NCBI GenBank assembly: GCA_038207745.1
Contig: JBBQZL010000123.1
Location: 1-8,345 of the forward strand
DNA from: JBBQZL01 sp038207745
GTDB taxonomy: Bacteria > Actinomycetota > Thermoleophilia > Solirubrobacterales > 70-9
Direction of reading: 5' to 3'
DNA: 8,345 nt
The first letter of the stretch is position 1; every line of letters begins with the position of its first letter. Positions 1 through 7,286 of this stretch are shown here, piece after piece. Under the pieces are notes generated by a model. It was not told where the DNA came from. It made no database searches and saw only the letters and a program-made list of their open reading frames with translations. The translations under genes were made by a program, and so were the position numbers.

Positions 1-477
1 GATCGCCCGATCGGCTCCGCGGATCCCCATGTGCACGTGGAGACTCCAGGTGTTGTTTCGCTGGGCGACCCACTTGAGATCCTGCTTGAGCCGCTGGTAG
101 TGCGGCGTGTCGATGATGTCCTGGTCGAGGTAATTGGCCCACGGGTGCGTTCCCATCGCCGCAAGCGCCACCCCCTGGTGCTCGGCGATCTGAAAGAGCC
201 GCTCGCGTCTGTGGGTTTGGCGCTCGAGCGCCTCGGTGAAGTTCTCGGAGCGTCCGGACCGGATCTCGATCTCGGAGGCGATCAGCTCACCCGCGGCCGA
301 ATCCCTCAGGTATTCATCCTTCTTGGCCTCGCCATGGAGGTCCTCGTAGCGGTCCCTGAGATCCAGGGTCTCGGGGTCGACGATCGCGAACTCCTCTTCG
401 AGGCCGATCGTGAAGTCGGTCGACGCATCGAAGATCTCCCGAGCGAGGTCGAGGTCGAGTCCGGAGTCGCCGCTCAA
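1..477 (-). CDS. GCS2-family glutamate-cysteine ligase / carboxylate-amine ligase (YbdK-like), 5' part only
   Basis: The minus strand reads open from a TTG at 477-475 to the window edge (159 codons, no stop), so the gene is cut off at its C-terminal side. Seen: an N-terminal GLEEEF motif (residues 25-30, followed by AIVDPETL), a segment ending in SEIEIRSGR, a GTHPW motif, and LHVHMGI (H147, H149) near the edge. These are characteristic of the GCS2 ATP-dependent ligase family, which joins glutamate to cysteine or, in YbdK-type members, another amine; the acidic N-terminal motif helps form the metal/ATP site. The substrate cannot be told from this fragment. Start choice: the only in-frame start codon between the rex stop (TAG, 501-499, same frame) and the GLEEEF motif is this TTG, with a weak CGGA about 7 bases upstream. 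It lies 21 bases after rex, so it is probably co-transcribed. Family call is firm; the start is moderately sure. Confidence 0.88.
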   Translation of the reverse strand, partial: MSGDSGLDLDLAREIFDASTDFTIGLEEEFAIVDPETLDLRDRYEDLHGEAKKDEYLRDSAAGELIASEIEIRSGRSENFTEALERQTHRRERLFQIAEHQGVALAAMGTHPWANYLDQDIIDTPHYQRLKQDLKWVAQRNNTWSLHVHMGIRGADRAI

Positions 478-498
478 CGCGGATTCCGGAGTGGGTGG

Positions 499-1173
499 CT
501 ATGCCAGGTAGAAATAGAGCGCATAGAGCAGGTCGACCGCCGGGCTGGATGTGTGGACGGTCACCTCTGGTGGCACCTGCAGGAGCTGCTCAGAATAGTT
601 GAAGATGATCCTGACCCCGGCTTCGACGAGGCGATCGGCGACATCCTGGGCGGCATTGGCCGGAACTGCGATCACACCGACAACGATCTCGTCTGCCTTG
701 ACAGTGCTCTTCAGATCGGTGAAATCCCGCACCTCGAGGTCTCCGACCCTGACCCCGACCACGCTGGGATCGACGTCGAAGATCGCAACGACCTGGAAGC
801 CGTGGTCGGCGAAGATGTCCGAGCTGGCGATTGCCTGGCCGAGGTTGCCGGCGCCGAAGAGAGCGATGTTGTGCTGGCCCGAGGTGCGGAGGATCTTCCT
901 GACCTGGAGGACCAGCGAGTCGACGTTGTAGCCGACTCCCCGCTTGCCGAACTTGCCGAAGCCGGAGAGGTCGCGGCGGATCTGGGTCGGGTTGATGTGG
1001 GTGTACTCCGAGAGCTCCTGTGAGGAGATCGTCTCGCGACCCATCTTGCGTGCCTGCGTCAGCACCTGCAGATAGCGGGACAGCCGCGCGGCCACCCCAA
1101 GCGAAAGCCGCTCGCCCTCTGCAACCAGCGGAGAGTCGGCTGCTGCGATTTCTTCAGGCACCTGCTCATTCAT
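499..1173 (-). CDS. rex: Redox-sensing transcriptional repressor Rex
   Basis: Rex is a cytoplasmic dimeric repressor that senses the NADH/NAD+ ratio and releases DNA when NADH is high; in actinobacteria it typically controls respiratory genes. The 224-residue protein has the family layout: an N-terminal winged helix (about residues 26-85, with HINPTQIRRDLSGFGKFGKR covering the recognition helix and start of the wing), then a Rossmann domain with GAGNLG (107-112) and an acidic FDVD after the second strand (D133), then a C-terminal domain-swap helix rich in aromatic and Leu residues (DLLYALYFYLA). Length is normal apart from an N-terminal tail of about 25 residues. ATG 1173 overlaps the stop of the upstream redox protein as ATGA, so translation is probably coupled. 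No convincing Rex operator (TGTGAA-type inverted repeat with 8-base spacing) was found in the window, so autoregulation at this site is not supported. Confidence 0.97.
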   Translation of the reverse strand: MNEQVPEEIAAADSPLVAEGERLSLGVAARLSRYLQVLTQARKMGRETISSQELSEYTHINPTQIRRDLSGFGKFGKRGVGYNVDSLVLQVRKILRTSGQHNIALFGAGNLGQAIASSDIFADHGFQVVAIFDVDPSVVGVRVGDLEVRDFTDLKSTVKADEIVVGVIAVPANAAQDVADRLVEAGVRIIFNYSEQLLQVPPEVTVHTSSPAVDLLYALYFYLA

Positions 1174-1417
1174 GTCTCCACGTTATCGAGACATGCCACC
1201 AAAGCGGCTCGATCCGGAATCAGCTCCGAGACGATCTCCCCATCCACCTGGATCACGGGTATACGTTCGAGGAATCCGCGCAGCAGATCGTCGTCGCCGT
1301 CGATGTCGATCTCGATCAGATCGAAGCTCACCCGCCGGCTGTCCCGGATCTCGATCAGGAAGTCCCGCGCCTCGTCGCAGAGGTGGCATCCCGGTCGCCC
1401 GTACAGATTGACCTGGG

Positions 1418-1421
<4 letters not shown>
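1170..1421 (-). CDS. Glutaredoxin-like thioredoxin-fold protein (DUF836 type)
   Basis: An 83-residue cytoplasmic protein of the small glutaredoxin-like family (DUF836-like). Seen: beta strand QVNLYGRPG leading into a CHLC redox pair (C12, C15), an acidic middle (DIDGDDD), and the thioredoxin-fold cis-proline segment RIPVIQVDG (P55). The CxxC suggests thiol-disulfide exchange, but partners and substrate are unknown. Start and stop form ATGA overlaps on both sides: its ATG overlaps the tsaD stop (1418-1421) and its TGA overlaps the rex ATG (1170-1173). There is no Shine-Dalgarno-like purine run in front of the ATG, so it likely depends on ribosomes finishing tsaD. It lies directly upstream of rex and a probable glutamate-cysteine ligase, which suggests a thiol/redox role (inference). 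Confidence 0.88.
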
Positions 1422-2439
<1,018 letters not shown>

Positions 2440-2458
<19 letters not shown>

Positions 2459-2943
2459 ATGATCATTGCGTCCTCACTATTGTCATTGTAGTACCGGGGA
2501 CGAACCCCCGCGGAGCGAAAACCGAACCTCTCATACATCGCAATTGCGTGACGGTTGGAGACCCGGACCTCGAGCGTGACCGGCAGGCCGGCGGTTTCCC
2601 CGAGCATCCGGTTGATCAGGCAGGTGGCGATCCCGTGGCGCCTCCGGACCGGGTCGACAGCGACATTCATCAGGTGCCAGACCTGGTCGTAGCGTGAACA
2701 GACCAGATAGCCGAACAGCTCATCGCAGATCGTCGCTGCCAGGCAGATCCCGCTCGGTTTGGAGAGCTCGAGCACGAACATCGCGAGCGACCAGGGCGTC
2801 GGGAATGCCCGCCGCTCGATCGAGATCACGGCCGGCAGGTCGCTGTAGCCGAGCTGCCTGATCTCGACCAGGGCAGAACCCTCGCCCCGATCGGGACTCT
2901 GCTCAGCTGGGTGTCTGGCCGGGATTGGGGTTGTTTCGCTCAC
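2440..2943 (-). CDS. rimI: Ribosomal-protein-alanine N-acetyltransferase RimI (GNAT)
   Basis: A 167-residue GNAT acetyltransferase of the RimI type, which acetylates the N-terminal alanine of ribosomal protein S18 in E. coli; related enzymes can be broader N-alpha-acetyltransferases. Seen: GNAT start EIRQLGYSDLPAV (27-39), AFPTPWS (46-52), the acetyl-CoA binding segment NVAVDPVRRRHGIATCLI (93-110, RRHGIA pyrophosphate loop), LEVRVSN (E125) and MYERFGF with the probable catalytic Tyr (Y137), then RPRYYNDNSEDAMIM. Start GTG 2943 has GGAG seven bases upstream, a good ribosome site. It puts about 25 Pro/charged residues before the GNAT fold and a 41-base overlap with tsaB. RimI next to tsaB/tsaD is a widespread arrangement. 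The substrate here is inferred from family and context. Confidence 0.94.
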
Positions 2944-3619
2944 GCCATCGCTCCGCGTCGGGCGCTCTCAGGTAGATCGGCTCGGGTGGATGCCTGTCAA
3001 CTGCCGTGACCCCGTCGCAGAGGCGGCAGATCAAAGCTGCCGAAACCCTGTTGATCGGGTCGCCGTCCTCGGCAATCACGATGCCTGGAACGCTGTGGAA
3101 CTCGTCTCGAAATCGTATCGCCCCTGATCCCGCCGCAACGACCCCGTCGCCAAGTCCGGCGATCCTGGCGCCCAACTCGGTCGGCCCGACCACCTGCGGC
3201 TCCCAGGCCTCACCGCCATCCCGGTCGTAGAGCGCCGCGAAGACCTCATCTCTTCGAGCATCGATCAGGGCGAGCGCGCAGCGAGCGTCGCCGCGGCCGA
3301 CGATCGCGGCTCCGATCGCGGCCAGCGTCGTAACTCCGATCGCGGGTATGCCCCGGCCCAATGCGAGCCCCCTCGCAGTTGCAAGACCGATTCTCAGCCC
3401 GGTGAACGATCCCGGTCCGCAGCCGACGCCGATCATGTCGATCTTCTCCCATCCTCCCACCGAATCCACCGCGTCCTCGATCGCAGGCAGCAGAGCTGTT
3501 GCGTGCTGCGGCCGGCCGTCTGCCGTCGACGGGCCGATGCAGACTTCGTGGCGAACCTGCCCCGCATCCATCGCAGCCACGCACGTGTCGCCTGTGGCGG
3601 TGTCGAAACCGAGGATCAC
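2903..3619 (-). CDS. tsaB: tRNA t6A modification protein TsaB (YeaZ)
   Basis: TsaB is an inactive paralogue of TsaD that dimerises with it and bridges it to TsaE in the t6A37 complex. The 238-residue protein shows ILGFDTATG (2-10), QHATALLPAI (38-47), the diagnostic GCGPGSFTGLRIGLATARGL (66-85) and DARRDEVFAALY (120-131). It lacks the HxxxH metal motif found in TsaD, as expected for TsaB. Start: GTG 3619 gives the usual family N-terminus directly at the first beta strand; there is no strong Shine-Dalgarno sequence (a GAGG lies about 15 bases upstream). The gene follows the secreted-protein stop by 21 bases and overlaps rimI by 41 bases at its end. The C-terminal tail after APDAERWRERNN is charged and Pro-rich, and probably flexible. 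Confidence 0.95.
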   Translation of the reverse strand: MILGFDTATGDTCVAAMDAGQVRHEVCIGPSTADGRPQHATALLPAIEDAVDSVGGWEKIDMIGVGCGPGSFTGLRIGLATARGLALGRGIPAIGVTTLAAIGAAIVGRGDARCALALIDARRDEVFAALYDRDGGEAWEPQVVGPTELGARIAGLGDGVVAAGSGAIRFRDEFHSVPGIVIAEDGDPINRVSAALICRLCDGVTAVDRHPPEPIYLRAPDAERWRERNNPNPGQTPS

Positions 3620-3640
3620 CGGCGGAAGTGTCGCAGAGCC

Positions 3641-4021
3641 TCAGCCCGTGATCGTGAACAAGCGGACACGCAACTTCTTGTCGCCCACGTACCAGACCGC
3701 CCGATACGAGCCAACCTGATCCGAGGGAATCGGGTTCGCGTAGAGCAGCCCGGCCTTTGCAGACCGCCTCTTCGTGCATCCCCTGACCCCCGACGGGTAC
3801 TTGACGCAGACGCGGTACCTGACAGCGACCGTCCTGCTGATGAAGAACGCGGTGACGCTGGAGCCGCTGAGGCAGGTGTCGGTGGATTTCGAGTTGGCCG
3901 CAGAGGCGCAGCTGACGTAGGCCCGGTATCCGTGAGCCGCGGAGGCGGTCCCGGTGCCGAGCAGGCCCGTGCACACGCAGATTGCCATCGCTGTGCCGAT
4001 CGTCGTCTTGAGTCTCTTCAT
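3641..4021 (-). CDS. Small secreted four-cysteine protein of unknown function
   Basis: I do not recognise this 126-residue protein. It starts with a clear Sec signal peptide: MKRLKTT basic end, a hydrophobic core from about residue 8 to 22, and a likely cleavage after TASA (A28). The mature part of about 98 residues has four cysteines (C38, C50, C72, C82), which could form two disulfides outside the cell, with alternating hydrophobic/polar stretches (AVRYRVCVKY, SYRAVWYVGDKKLRVRLFTI) suggesting a beta-sandwich. No metal site, catalytic motif, lipobox or sortase signal is visible. ATG 4021 is preceded by AGGGGCAGG, a good ribosome site. It sits between the UDG-TsaE fusion (81 bases away) and tsaB (21 bases), on the same strand, so it may be read with the operon although its job is extracellular. 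The gene call is supported by signal peptide, ribosome site and fit between neighbours. Confidence 0.8.
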   Translation of the reverse strand: MKRLKTTIGTAMAICVCTGLLGTGTASAAHGYRAYVSCASAANSKSTDTCLSGSSVTAFFISRTVAVRYRVCVKYPSGVRGCTKRRSAKAGLLYANPIPSDQVGSYRAVWYVGDKKLRVRLFTITG

Positions 4022-4102
4022 CCTGCCCCTGCCCTGTCGAACCGCAGATCCACATCCATCAACTTGAACACGGACGACGGCCGATGGTAGCGGCCCGCGG
4101 GT
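4022..4102 (-). other. 81-base gap in the leftward operon with a small GC hairpin
   Basis: This is the longest gap in the leftward set, between the fusion gene and the secreted-protein gene. It holds a short inverted repeat GGCCG (4079-4083) / CGGCC (4091-4095) with a 7-base loop just past the tsaE stop, and a palindrome CCCGCGGG overlapping its edge (4094-4101). There is no T-run after the hairpin in the direction of transcription and no convincing -10/-35 pair, so neither a terminator nor a separate promoter is established. The end next to the secreted gene carries its ribosome site (AGGGGCAGG). Confidence 0.25.
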
Positions 4103-5146
4103 TCAGACTTGGCCATCGATGGTGATCGAACGGGTGTCACCGCCACGATGCTCGATCACCACCGAGATCACATTTGCCCCCTCCAGGGCGGTCAATGCGG
4201 CCTCCGGCCACTCGACGAACCCGATCGTGTCGGGGGTCAGGTAGTCGTCGAGCAGACCGGGTTCTTCCTGGTCGATATCACCGAGTCGAAAGAGGTCGAG
4301 GTGCGCGACCGGCATCCGCCCCAGGTACATCCGGCCGATCGTGAAGGTCGGCGAGGGCATCGGTCCTTCAACGCCAAGCGCCCGGCTTGCTGCGCGGATG
4401 AAGGTCGACTTGCCTGCCCCCATCTCGCCGCGGAGAATGACAACGTCACCGGGTTTGAGCCCGCCCGCCAGCTGATGTCCGGCCGCTTCGCTCTGCTCGG
4501 CCGAAGTCGTGATCACGGATCTCACAGGCATCTGGGTTCTGGCCGGCGGAGTCTGTCCCGTCGCCCGGCGGAGCAGCTTGGGCAGAGCAGCGATGTCGGC
4601 GCGGAGCTTCTCTGCGACCCCGGTTGACCTGAGCGCCGCGGCCGGATGGAAGAGGGGAAAGAGTTGGATCTGACGCCCGTTGAATTCATGGACCTGCACG
4701 ACCCCGTGAACGCGGGTGATCCCGGTCGGGTCGCCGCTCAGAAGCTTGGTCGCGAAGTTTCCGAGTGTGCAGATCACGGCCGGCTCGATCAGCTCGATCT
4801 GGCGGAGCAGATAGGGACGACAGGTCTCGATCTCCTCCGGTTTCGGGTCCCGATTCTCCGGGGGCCGGCACTTGAGGACGTTGGCGATGAACACGTCGTC
4901 CCGCGACATCCCGATCTCCCCGAGCATCGTGTCCAGCAGCGCTCCCGACCGCCCGACGAAGGGCAGCCCCTGCCGGTCCTCCTCGGCACCGGGGGCCTCG
5001 CCGACGAAGATCAGATCCGCGTCGGCGTTGCCCGCTCCGAAGACGACCCTGCTCCGGGACTCCGAGAGCGCACATTTCGTGCAGACCGAGGCCTCGCGGA
5101 AGACCGTTACCAATGCCTCGCGACGCCCGATTGCCGTCCCGGTCAT
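4103..5146 (-). CDS. tsaE: Fusion of family-4 uracil-DNA glycosylase with TsaE (t6A ATPase)
   Basis: One uninterrupted 347-residue ORF carries two normally separate proteins. Residues 1 to about 195 are a family-4 (Fe-S) uracil-DNA glycosylase, which removes uracil from DNA: cluster cysteines CTKC (C22, C25), C93 (NVLKCRPPENRD) and C109 (ETCRPY), catalytic-site motif GEAPGAEED (49-57), GRSGALLD (65-72) and HPAA (167-170). Residues about 206-347 are TsaE, the ATPase that resets the TsaB-TsaD complex in t6A synthesis: Walker A GEMGAGKST (240-248), SPTFTI (265-270), HLDLFRL (282-288) and VEWPE (311-315). Both halves are near normal length with all key residues, joined by a short linker (about 196-205). 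An in-frame ATG at 4531 (M206) could yield free TsaE, but no ribosome site precedes it. The main ATG overlaps the FmdB stop (ATGA), with AGGGA upstream. Confidence 0.93.
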   Translation of the reverse strand: MTGTAIGRREALVTVFREASVCTKCALSESRSRVVFGAGNADADLIFVGEAPGAEEDRQGLPFVGRSGALLDTMLGEIGMSRDDVFIANVLKCRPPENRDPKPEEIETCRPYLLRQIELIEPAVICTLGNFATKLLSGDPTGITRVHGVVQVHEFNGRQIQLFPLFHPAAALRSTGVAEKLRADIAALPKLLRRATGQTPPARTQMPVRSVITTSAEQSEAAGHQLAGGLKPGDVVILRGEMGAGKSTFIRAASRALGVEGPMPSPTFTIGRMYLGRMPVAHLDLFRLGDIDQEEPGLLDDYLTPDTIGFVEWPEAALTALEGANVISVVIEHRGGDTRSITIDGQV

Positions 5147-5448
5147 TTCGGTCCCTTCTTCCCGCTCCTCGATGGACCCTTCCCCCCCGTCGGACTCTCG
5201 CCCCCGGCACGGCGTTTGGCTGAATCCGCAAGCCGCTCATCGCGCGCCGCCACCTTCTCGGTGCGGCGCGACTCGCTGTCGCGCATCCCCGGACCGCGTG
5301 GAAGCCGACCCGGCGGCGAAACGGCCGAGAGTTTGTGGACGGTCCGCCCGGAGCCACACTCCGGACAGGCAGGCGAGGTCCCCAGGGACGCGACAAGTTC
5401 CTCGAAGCGGACTCCGCAATCCTGGCACTCGAATTCGTAGATCGGCAC
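5143..5448 (-). CDS. FmdB-family zinc-ribbon regulatory-type protein
   Basis: A 101-residue protein whose N-terminus PIYEFECQDCG with C8, C11, C28 (SPACPECG) and C31 is the classic FmdB/CxxC_CxxC_SSSS zinc ribbon. The family is named after a putative regulator of formamidase expression; the molecular role is mostly unknown. After the ribbon comes a long Arg/Lys/Gly/Ser-rich tail (about residues 50-101) with no hydrophobic core, probably disordered and able to bind nucleic acid (inference). Start: the open frame extends upstream to 5541, but the GTG at 5448 puts PIYEF at the second residue, as in the family, so the shorter form is used. The ribosome site is poor. It is first in the leftward set, and its TGA overlaps the next gene's ATG (5143-5146). 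Confidence 0.9.
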   Translation of the reverse strand: MPIYEFECQDCGVRFEELVASLGTSPACPECGSGRTVHKLSAVSPPGRLPRGPGMRDSESRRTEKVAARDERLADSAKRRAGGESPTGGKGPSRSGKKGPK

Positions 5449-5598
5449 GTTGCCAATGGTAGGGGTCGCGCGACGCGTATAATCAGGCAAGGCTGTGACC
5501 CGGTTTGGCACAGACCTGAAGATCAGAGGTTCAAGCAACAACCATCACCCCTACGCAGCACCGTCTGGTATCTCGCGAGCGGGAACTGGAACGGAAAG
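5449..5598. promoter_or_regulatory. Divergent intergenic region between the t6A/redox and pantothenate gene sets
   Basis: These 150 bases are the only place where transcription can start for both gene sets, so promoters facing both ways are expected. Seen: a perfect TATAAT on the plus strand (5478-5483), a 10-base palindrome GTCGCGCGAC (5465-5474) just left of it, and a possible RNA hairpin CTGTG (5493-5497) / CACAG (5509-5513) with inner CC/GG pairing that would lie at the start of the rightward leader. Flanking TCAGG (5483-5487) and CCTGA (5515-5519) extend the DNA inverted repeat imperfectly. On the minus strand GATTATACG is a weak -10-like string about 25 bases before the FmdB start. No known riboswitch was recognised. 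Confidence 0.45.
5478..5483 (+). promoter_or_regulatory. Candidate -10 box (TATAAT) for the pantothenate operon
   Basis: An exact TATAAT stands out in GC-rich sequence and faces the DUF2520-panC-panB genes. A start point near 5490 would give a leader of about 110 bases. The -35 side is unconvincing: at 17 bases spacing the hexamer is AATGGT, and the better TTGCCA (5450-5455) is 22 bases away. In actinobacteria the -35 is often poorly conserved. Confidence 0.35.
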
Positions 5599-6393
5599 AT
5601 GACTCCAGATCAAGAAGCGCGAACCGCGCTCACAATCGTCGGCCCCGGTCGCCTGGGGCGTTCAATCCACCGCGCTGCAGTCGAAGCGGGAATGGATGTG
5701 CAGCTTGCCGGGCGAGATGATGCCGTCAGATTGATGCGAGGCGCCGGAATCGTGCTGCTCTGTGTGCCCGATTCGTCGATCAGCTCCGCATGCGAGGCAA
5801 TCTTCAGGTCTGCAACCGACTGGCCCGTCGCAATCGGACACACGAGCGGAGCAACGCCGCTGAGTGCCCTGCGTGCGGCCGAGGAGGCGGGCGCCGGGGT
5901 TTTCTCCCTCCACCCCCTGCAGACGATTCCCGATGGTGAGACGAGCCTTGCCGGTACGCCATGCGCGGTCTCGGCCGGCTCACCCGAGACGCAGACCACA
6001 GCCGACGATCTCGCCTCCGCCCTCGGAATGGTCCCCTTCTCAGTGCCCGAGGACAGTCGCGCCGCCTACCACGCTGCCGCGGCGATCGCCTCCAACTTCC
6101 TGGTCGCGATAGAGGAGGCCGCCGCCGGTCTGCTCGAAAGCGCCGAGATTCCCAACGGCCGGGAACTTCTCTCCCCCCTCGTCCTCCAGACCGCCAGGAA
6201 CTGGACAGAGCGAGGCGCCGACGCGCTTACCGGACCGATCAGCCGTGGTGACAGGGAAACCGTCGAGCGTCACCGGGTCGCGATCGCAACGCTTGGCGAT
6301 ACCGCGCTCGAGAACGCATATTCGAGCCTTGTGGTGCTGACCGAGCGGATCAGCCCCAGGCGGGCGCCGAGCCGGGAGAGGAGCCCCGCATGA
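5599..6393 (+). CDS. Rossmann-like / DUF2520 protein, candidate ketopantoate reductase
   Basis: A 264-residue predicted NAD(P)-dependent oxidoreductase of the Rossmann-like plus DUF2520 type. Seen: dinucleotide-binding IVGPGRLG (G15, G17, G20), a second-strand end LAGRD (36-40) whose Arg would suit NADPH, LLCVPDSSI (53-61), GHTSGA (80-85), FSLHPLQT (102-109), an all-helical C-terminal half with YHAAAAIASNF (157-167) and LTGPISRGD (210-218). Start: the frame is open from 5335, but that would run through fmdB; ATG 5599 with GGAACGGAAAG upstream begins just before the Rossmann strand. Its stop overlaps panC as ATGA (6390-6393). No panE is in view, and DUF2520 genes beside panB/panC are plausible suppliers of pantoate; a non-PanE ketopantoate reductase, PanG, is known in other bacteria. 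The reaction here is inference; the fold call is firm. Confidence 0.9.
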   Translation: MTPDQEARTALTIVGPGRLGRSIHRAAVEAGMDVQLAGRDDAVRLMRGAGIVLLCVPDSSISSACEAIFRSATDWPVAIGHTSGATPLSALRAAEEAGAGVFSLHPLQTIPDGETSLAGTPCAVSAGSPETQTTADDLASALGMVPFSVPEDSRAAYHAAAAIASNFLVAIEEAAAGLLESAEIPNGRELLSPLVLQTARNWTERGADALTGPISRGDRETVERHRVAIATLGDTALENAYSSLVVLTERISPRRAPSRERSPA

Positions 6394-7286
6394 CCACCCT
6401 GCGGACAAGAATGAACCTGCGTGTCTCGCTGGAAGCCGCCTACCGGTCCGGCGCGTCGATCGGCCTTGTCCCGACCATGGGGTCGCTGCATCAGGGCCAT
6501 CTCTCCCTGGTCCATGCAGCTCGTGAGGAGTGCGAGATCGTCGTCGTCTCGCTATTCGTCAACCCCACGCAGTTCAAGCCCGGCGAGGACTTCAGCGGCT
6601 ATCCGCGTGATGAGAACCGCGACGCGGAGCTTCTCACAGAGGCCGGCACCGACTTCCTATATGCGCCCGATATCGGCGAGATCTACCCGGACGGGTTCTC
6701 GACCCGGGTTGAGGTCGACGGTCTGACCGAGATGCTCTGCGGAGACCCCGAGAGCCGCGGAACCGAGCACTTCCGAGGCGTCACCACCGTTGTCGCGAAG
6801 CTCTTCAACTCGGTCTCCCCCACCCATGCCTACTTCGGGCAGAAGGACGCGCAGCAGGCCGCGGTGATCACGCGGATGACCCGCGACCTCAACTTCCCCG
6901 TCGAGATCCGCGTCCTGCCGACGATCCGCGAGTCTGACGGATTGGCGATGAGTTCCCGCAACGCCTACCTCTCGCCGGATGATCGTGTCCGCGCGGTGGC
7001 GCTCTCACGGGCGCTCAAGGCCGCAGCAGACGTGACACCGGTCGTCTCCCTCGGCGCCGGCATCGAGGCGGCGATGCAGACCCTGGCCGATGCCGGGATC
7101 GAACCCGAATACCTCGAGGCCCGCGACGCAATCGACCTCTCACCGGTCGCCGAGGCAAACGGGCGCCCGATCCTGATCGCCGTCGCCGCCCAGGTGGGCC
7201 GCGCGAGGCTGATCGACAACGTCTTGATCCATCCCTCAAACCAGACCACGGCGCCAGGGGCCGTGAGCGAGGAGCAGATGTCATGA
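6390..7286 (+). CDS. panC: Pantothenate synthetase (pantoate-beta-alanine ligase)
   Basis: PanC is the cytoplasmic ligase that activates pantoate with ATP and joins it to beta-alanine, giving pantothenate (vitamin B5). The 298-residue protein has all signature motifs of the nucleotidyltransferase fold: VPTMGSLHQGH (27-37, HxGH ATP site), FVNPTQF (56-62), FGQKDAQQ (149-156) and MSSRNAYLS (187-195, KMSKS-like). The C-terminal dimer domain follows and ends in a short Thr/Glu-rich tail. Start ATG 6390 overlaps the DUF2520 stop as ATGA, with AGAGGAG about seven bases upstream; this leaves the usual roughly 25 residues before the first motif. Its TGA overlaps panB's ATG in the same way, so the three proteins are probably made in coupled fashion. 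Confidence 0.98.
   Translation: MTTLRTRMNLRVSLEAAYRSGASIGLVPTMGSLHQGHLSLVHAAREECEIVVVSLFVNPTQFKPGEDFSGYPRDENRDAELLTEAGTDFLYAPDIGEIYPDGFSTRVEVDGLTEMLCGDPESRGTEHFRGVTTVVAKLFNSVSPTHAYFGQKDAQQAAVITRMTRDLNFPVEIRVLPTIRESDGLAMSSRNAYLSPDDRVRAVALSRALKAAADVTPVVSLGAGIEAAMQTLADAGIEPEYLEARDAIDLSPVAEANGRPILIAVAAQVGRARLIDNVLIHPSNQTTAPGAVSEEQMS

Noticed and set aside
31..1023. Long plus-strand ORF of 330 codons opposite rex and the ligase
   Set aside because: It is the mirror of two well-supported minus-strand genes, is full of Asp/Glu/Val/Leu from reversed codons, and shows no family motif.
3246..4055. 269-codon minus-strand ORF across the secreted protein and tsaB
   Set aside because: It covers the signal-peptide gene and TsaB in another frame, is composed of Arg/Gly/Asp-rich sequence, and has no recognisable motif.
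5494..5512. Rex-operator-like TGTG...CACA in the divergent spacer
   Set aside because: The arms are 11 bases apart instead of 8 and lack the AA/TT inner bases of known Rex sites; more likely a hairpin or chance.
5449..5541. N-terminal extension of the FmdB protein by 31 codons
   Set aside because: FmdB proteins begin at the PIYEF strand; the extension crosses the TATAAT element and has no family likeness.
5335..5598. N-terminal extension of the DUF2520 gene by 88 codons
   Set aside because: It would run through the FmdB gene and the intergenic promoter region; family similarity begins only after ATG 5599, which has a purine-rich site in front.
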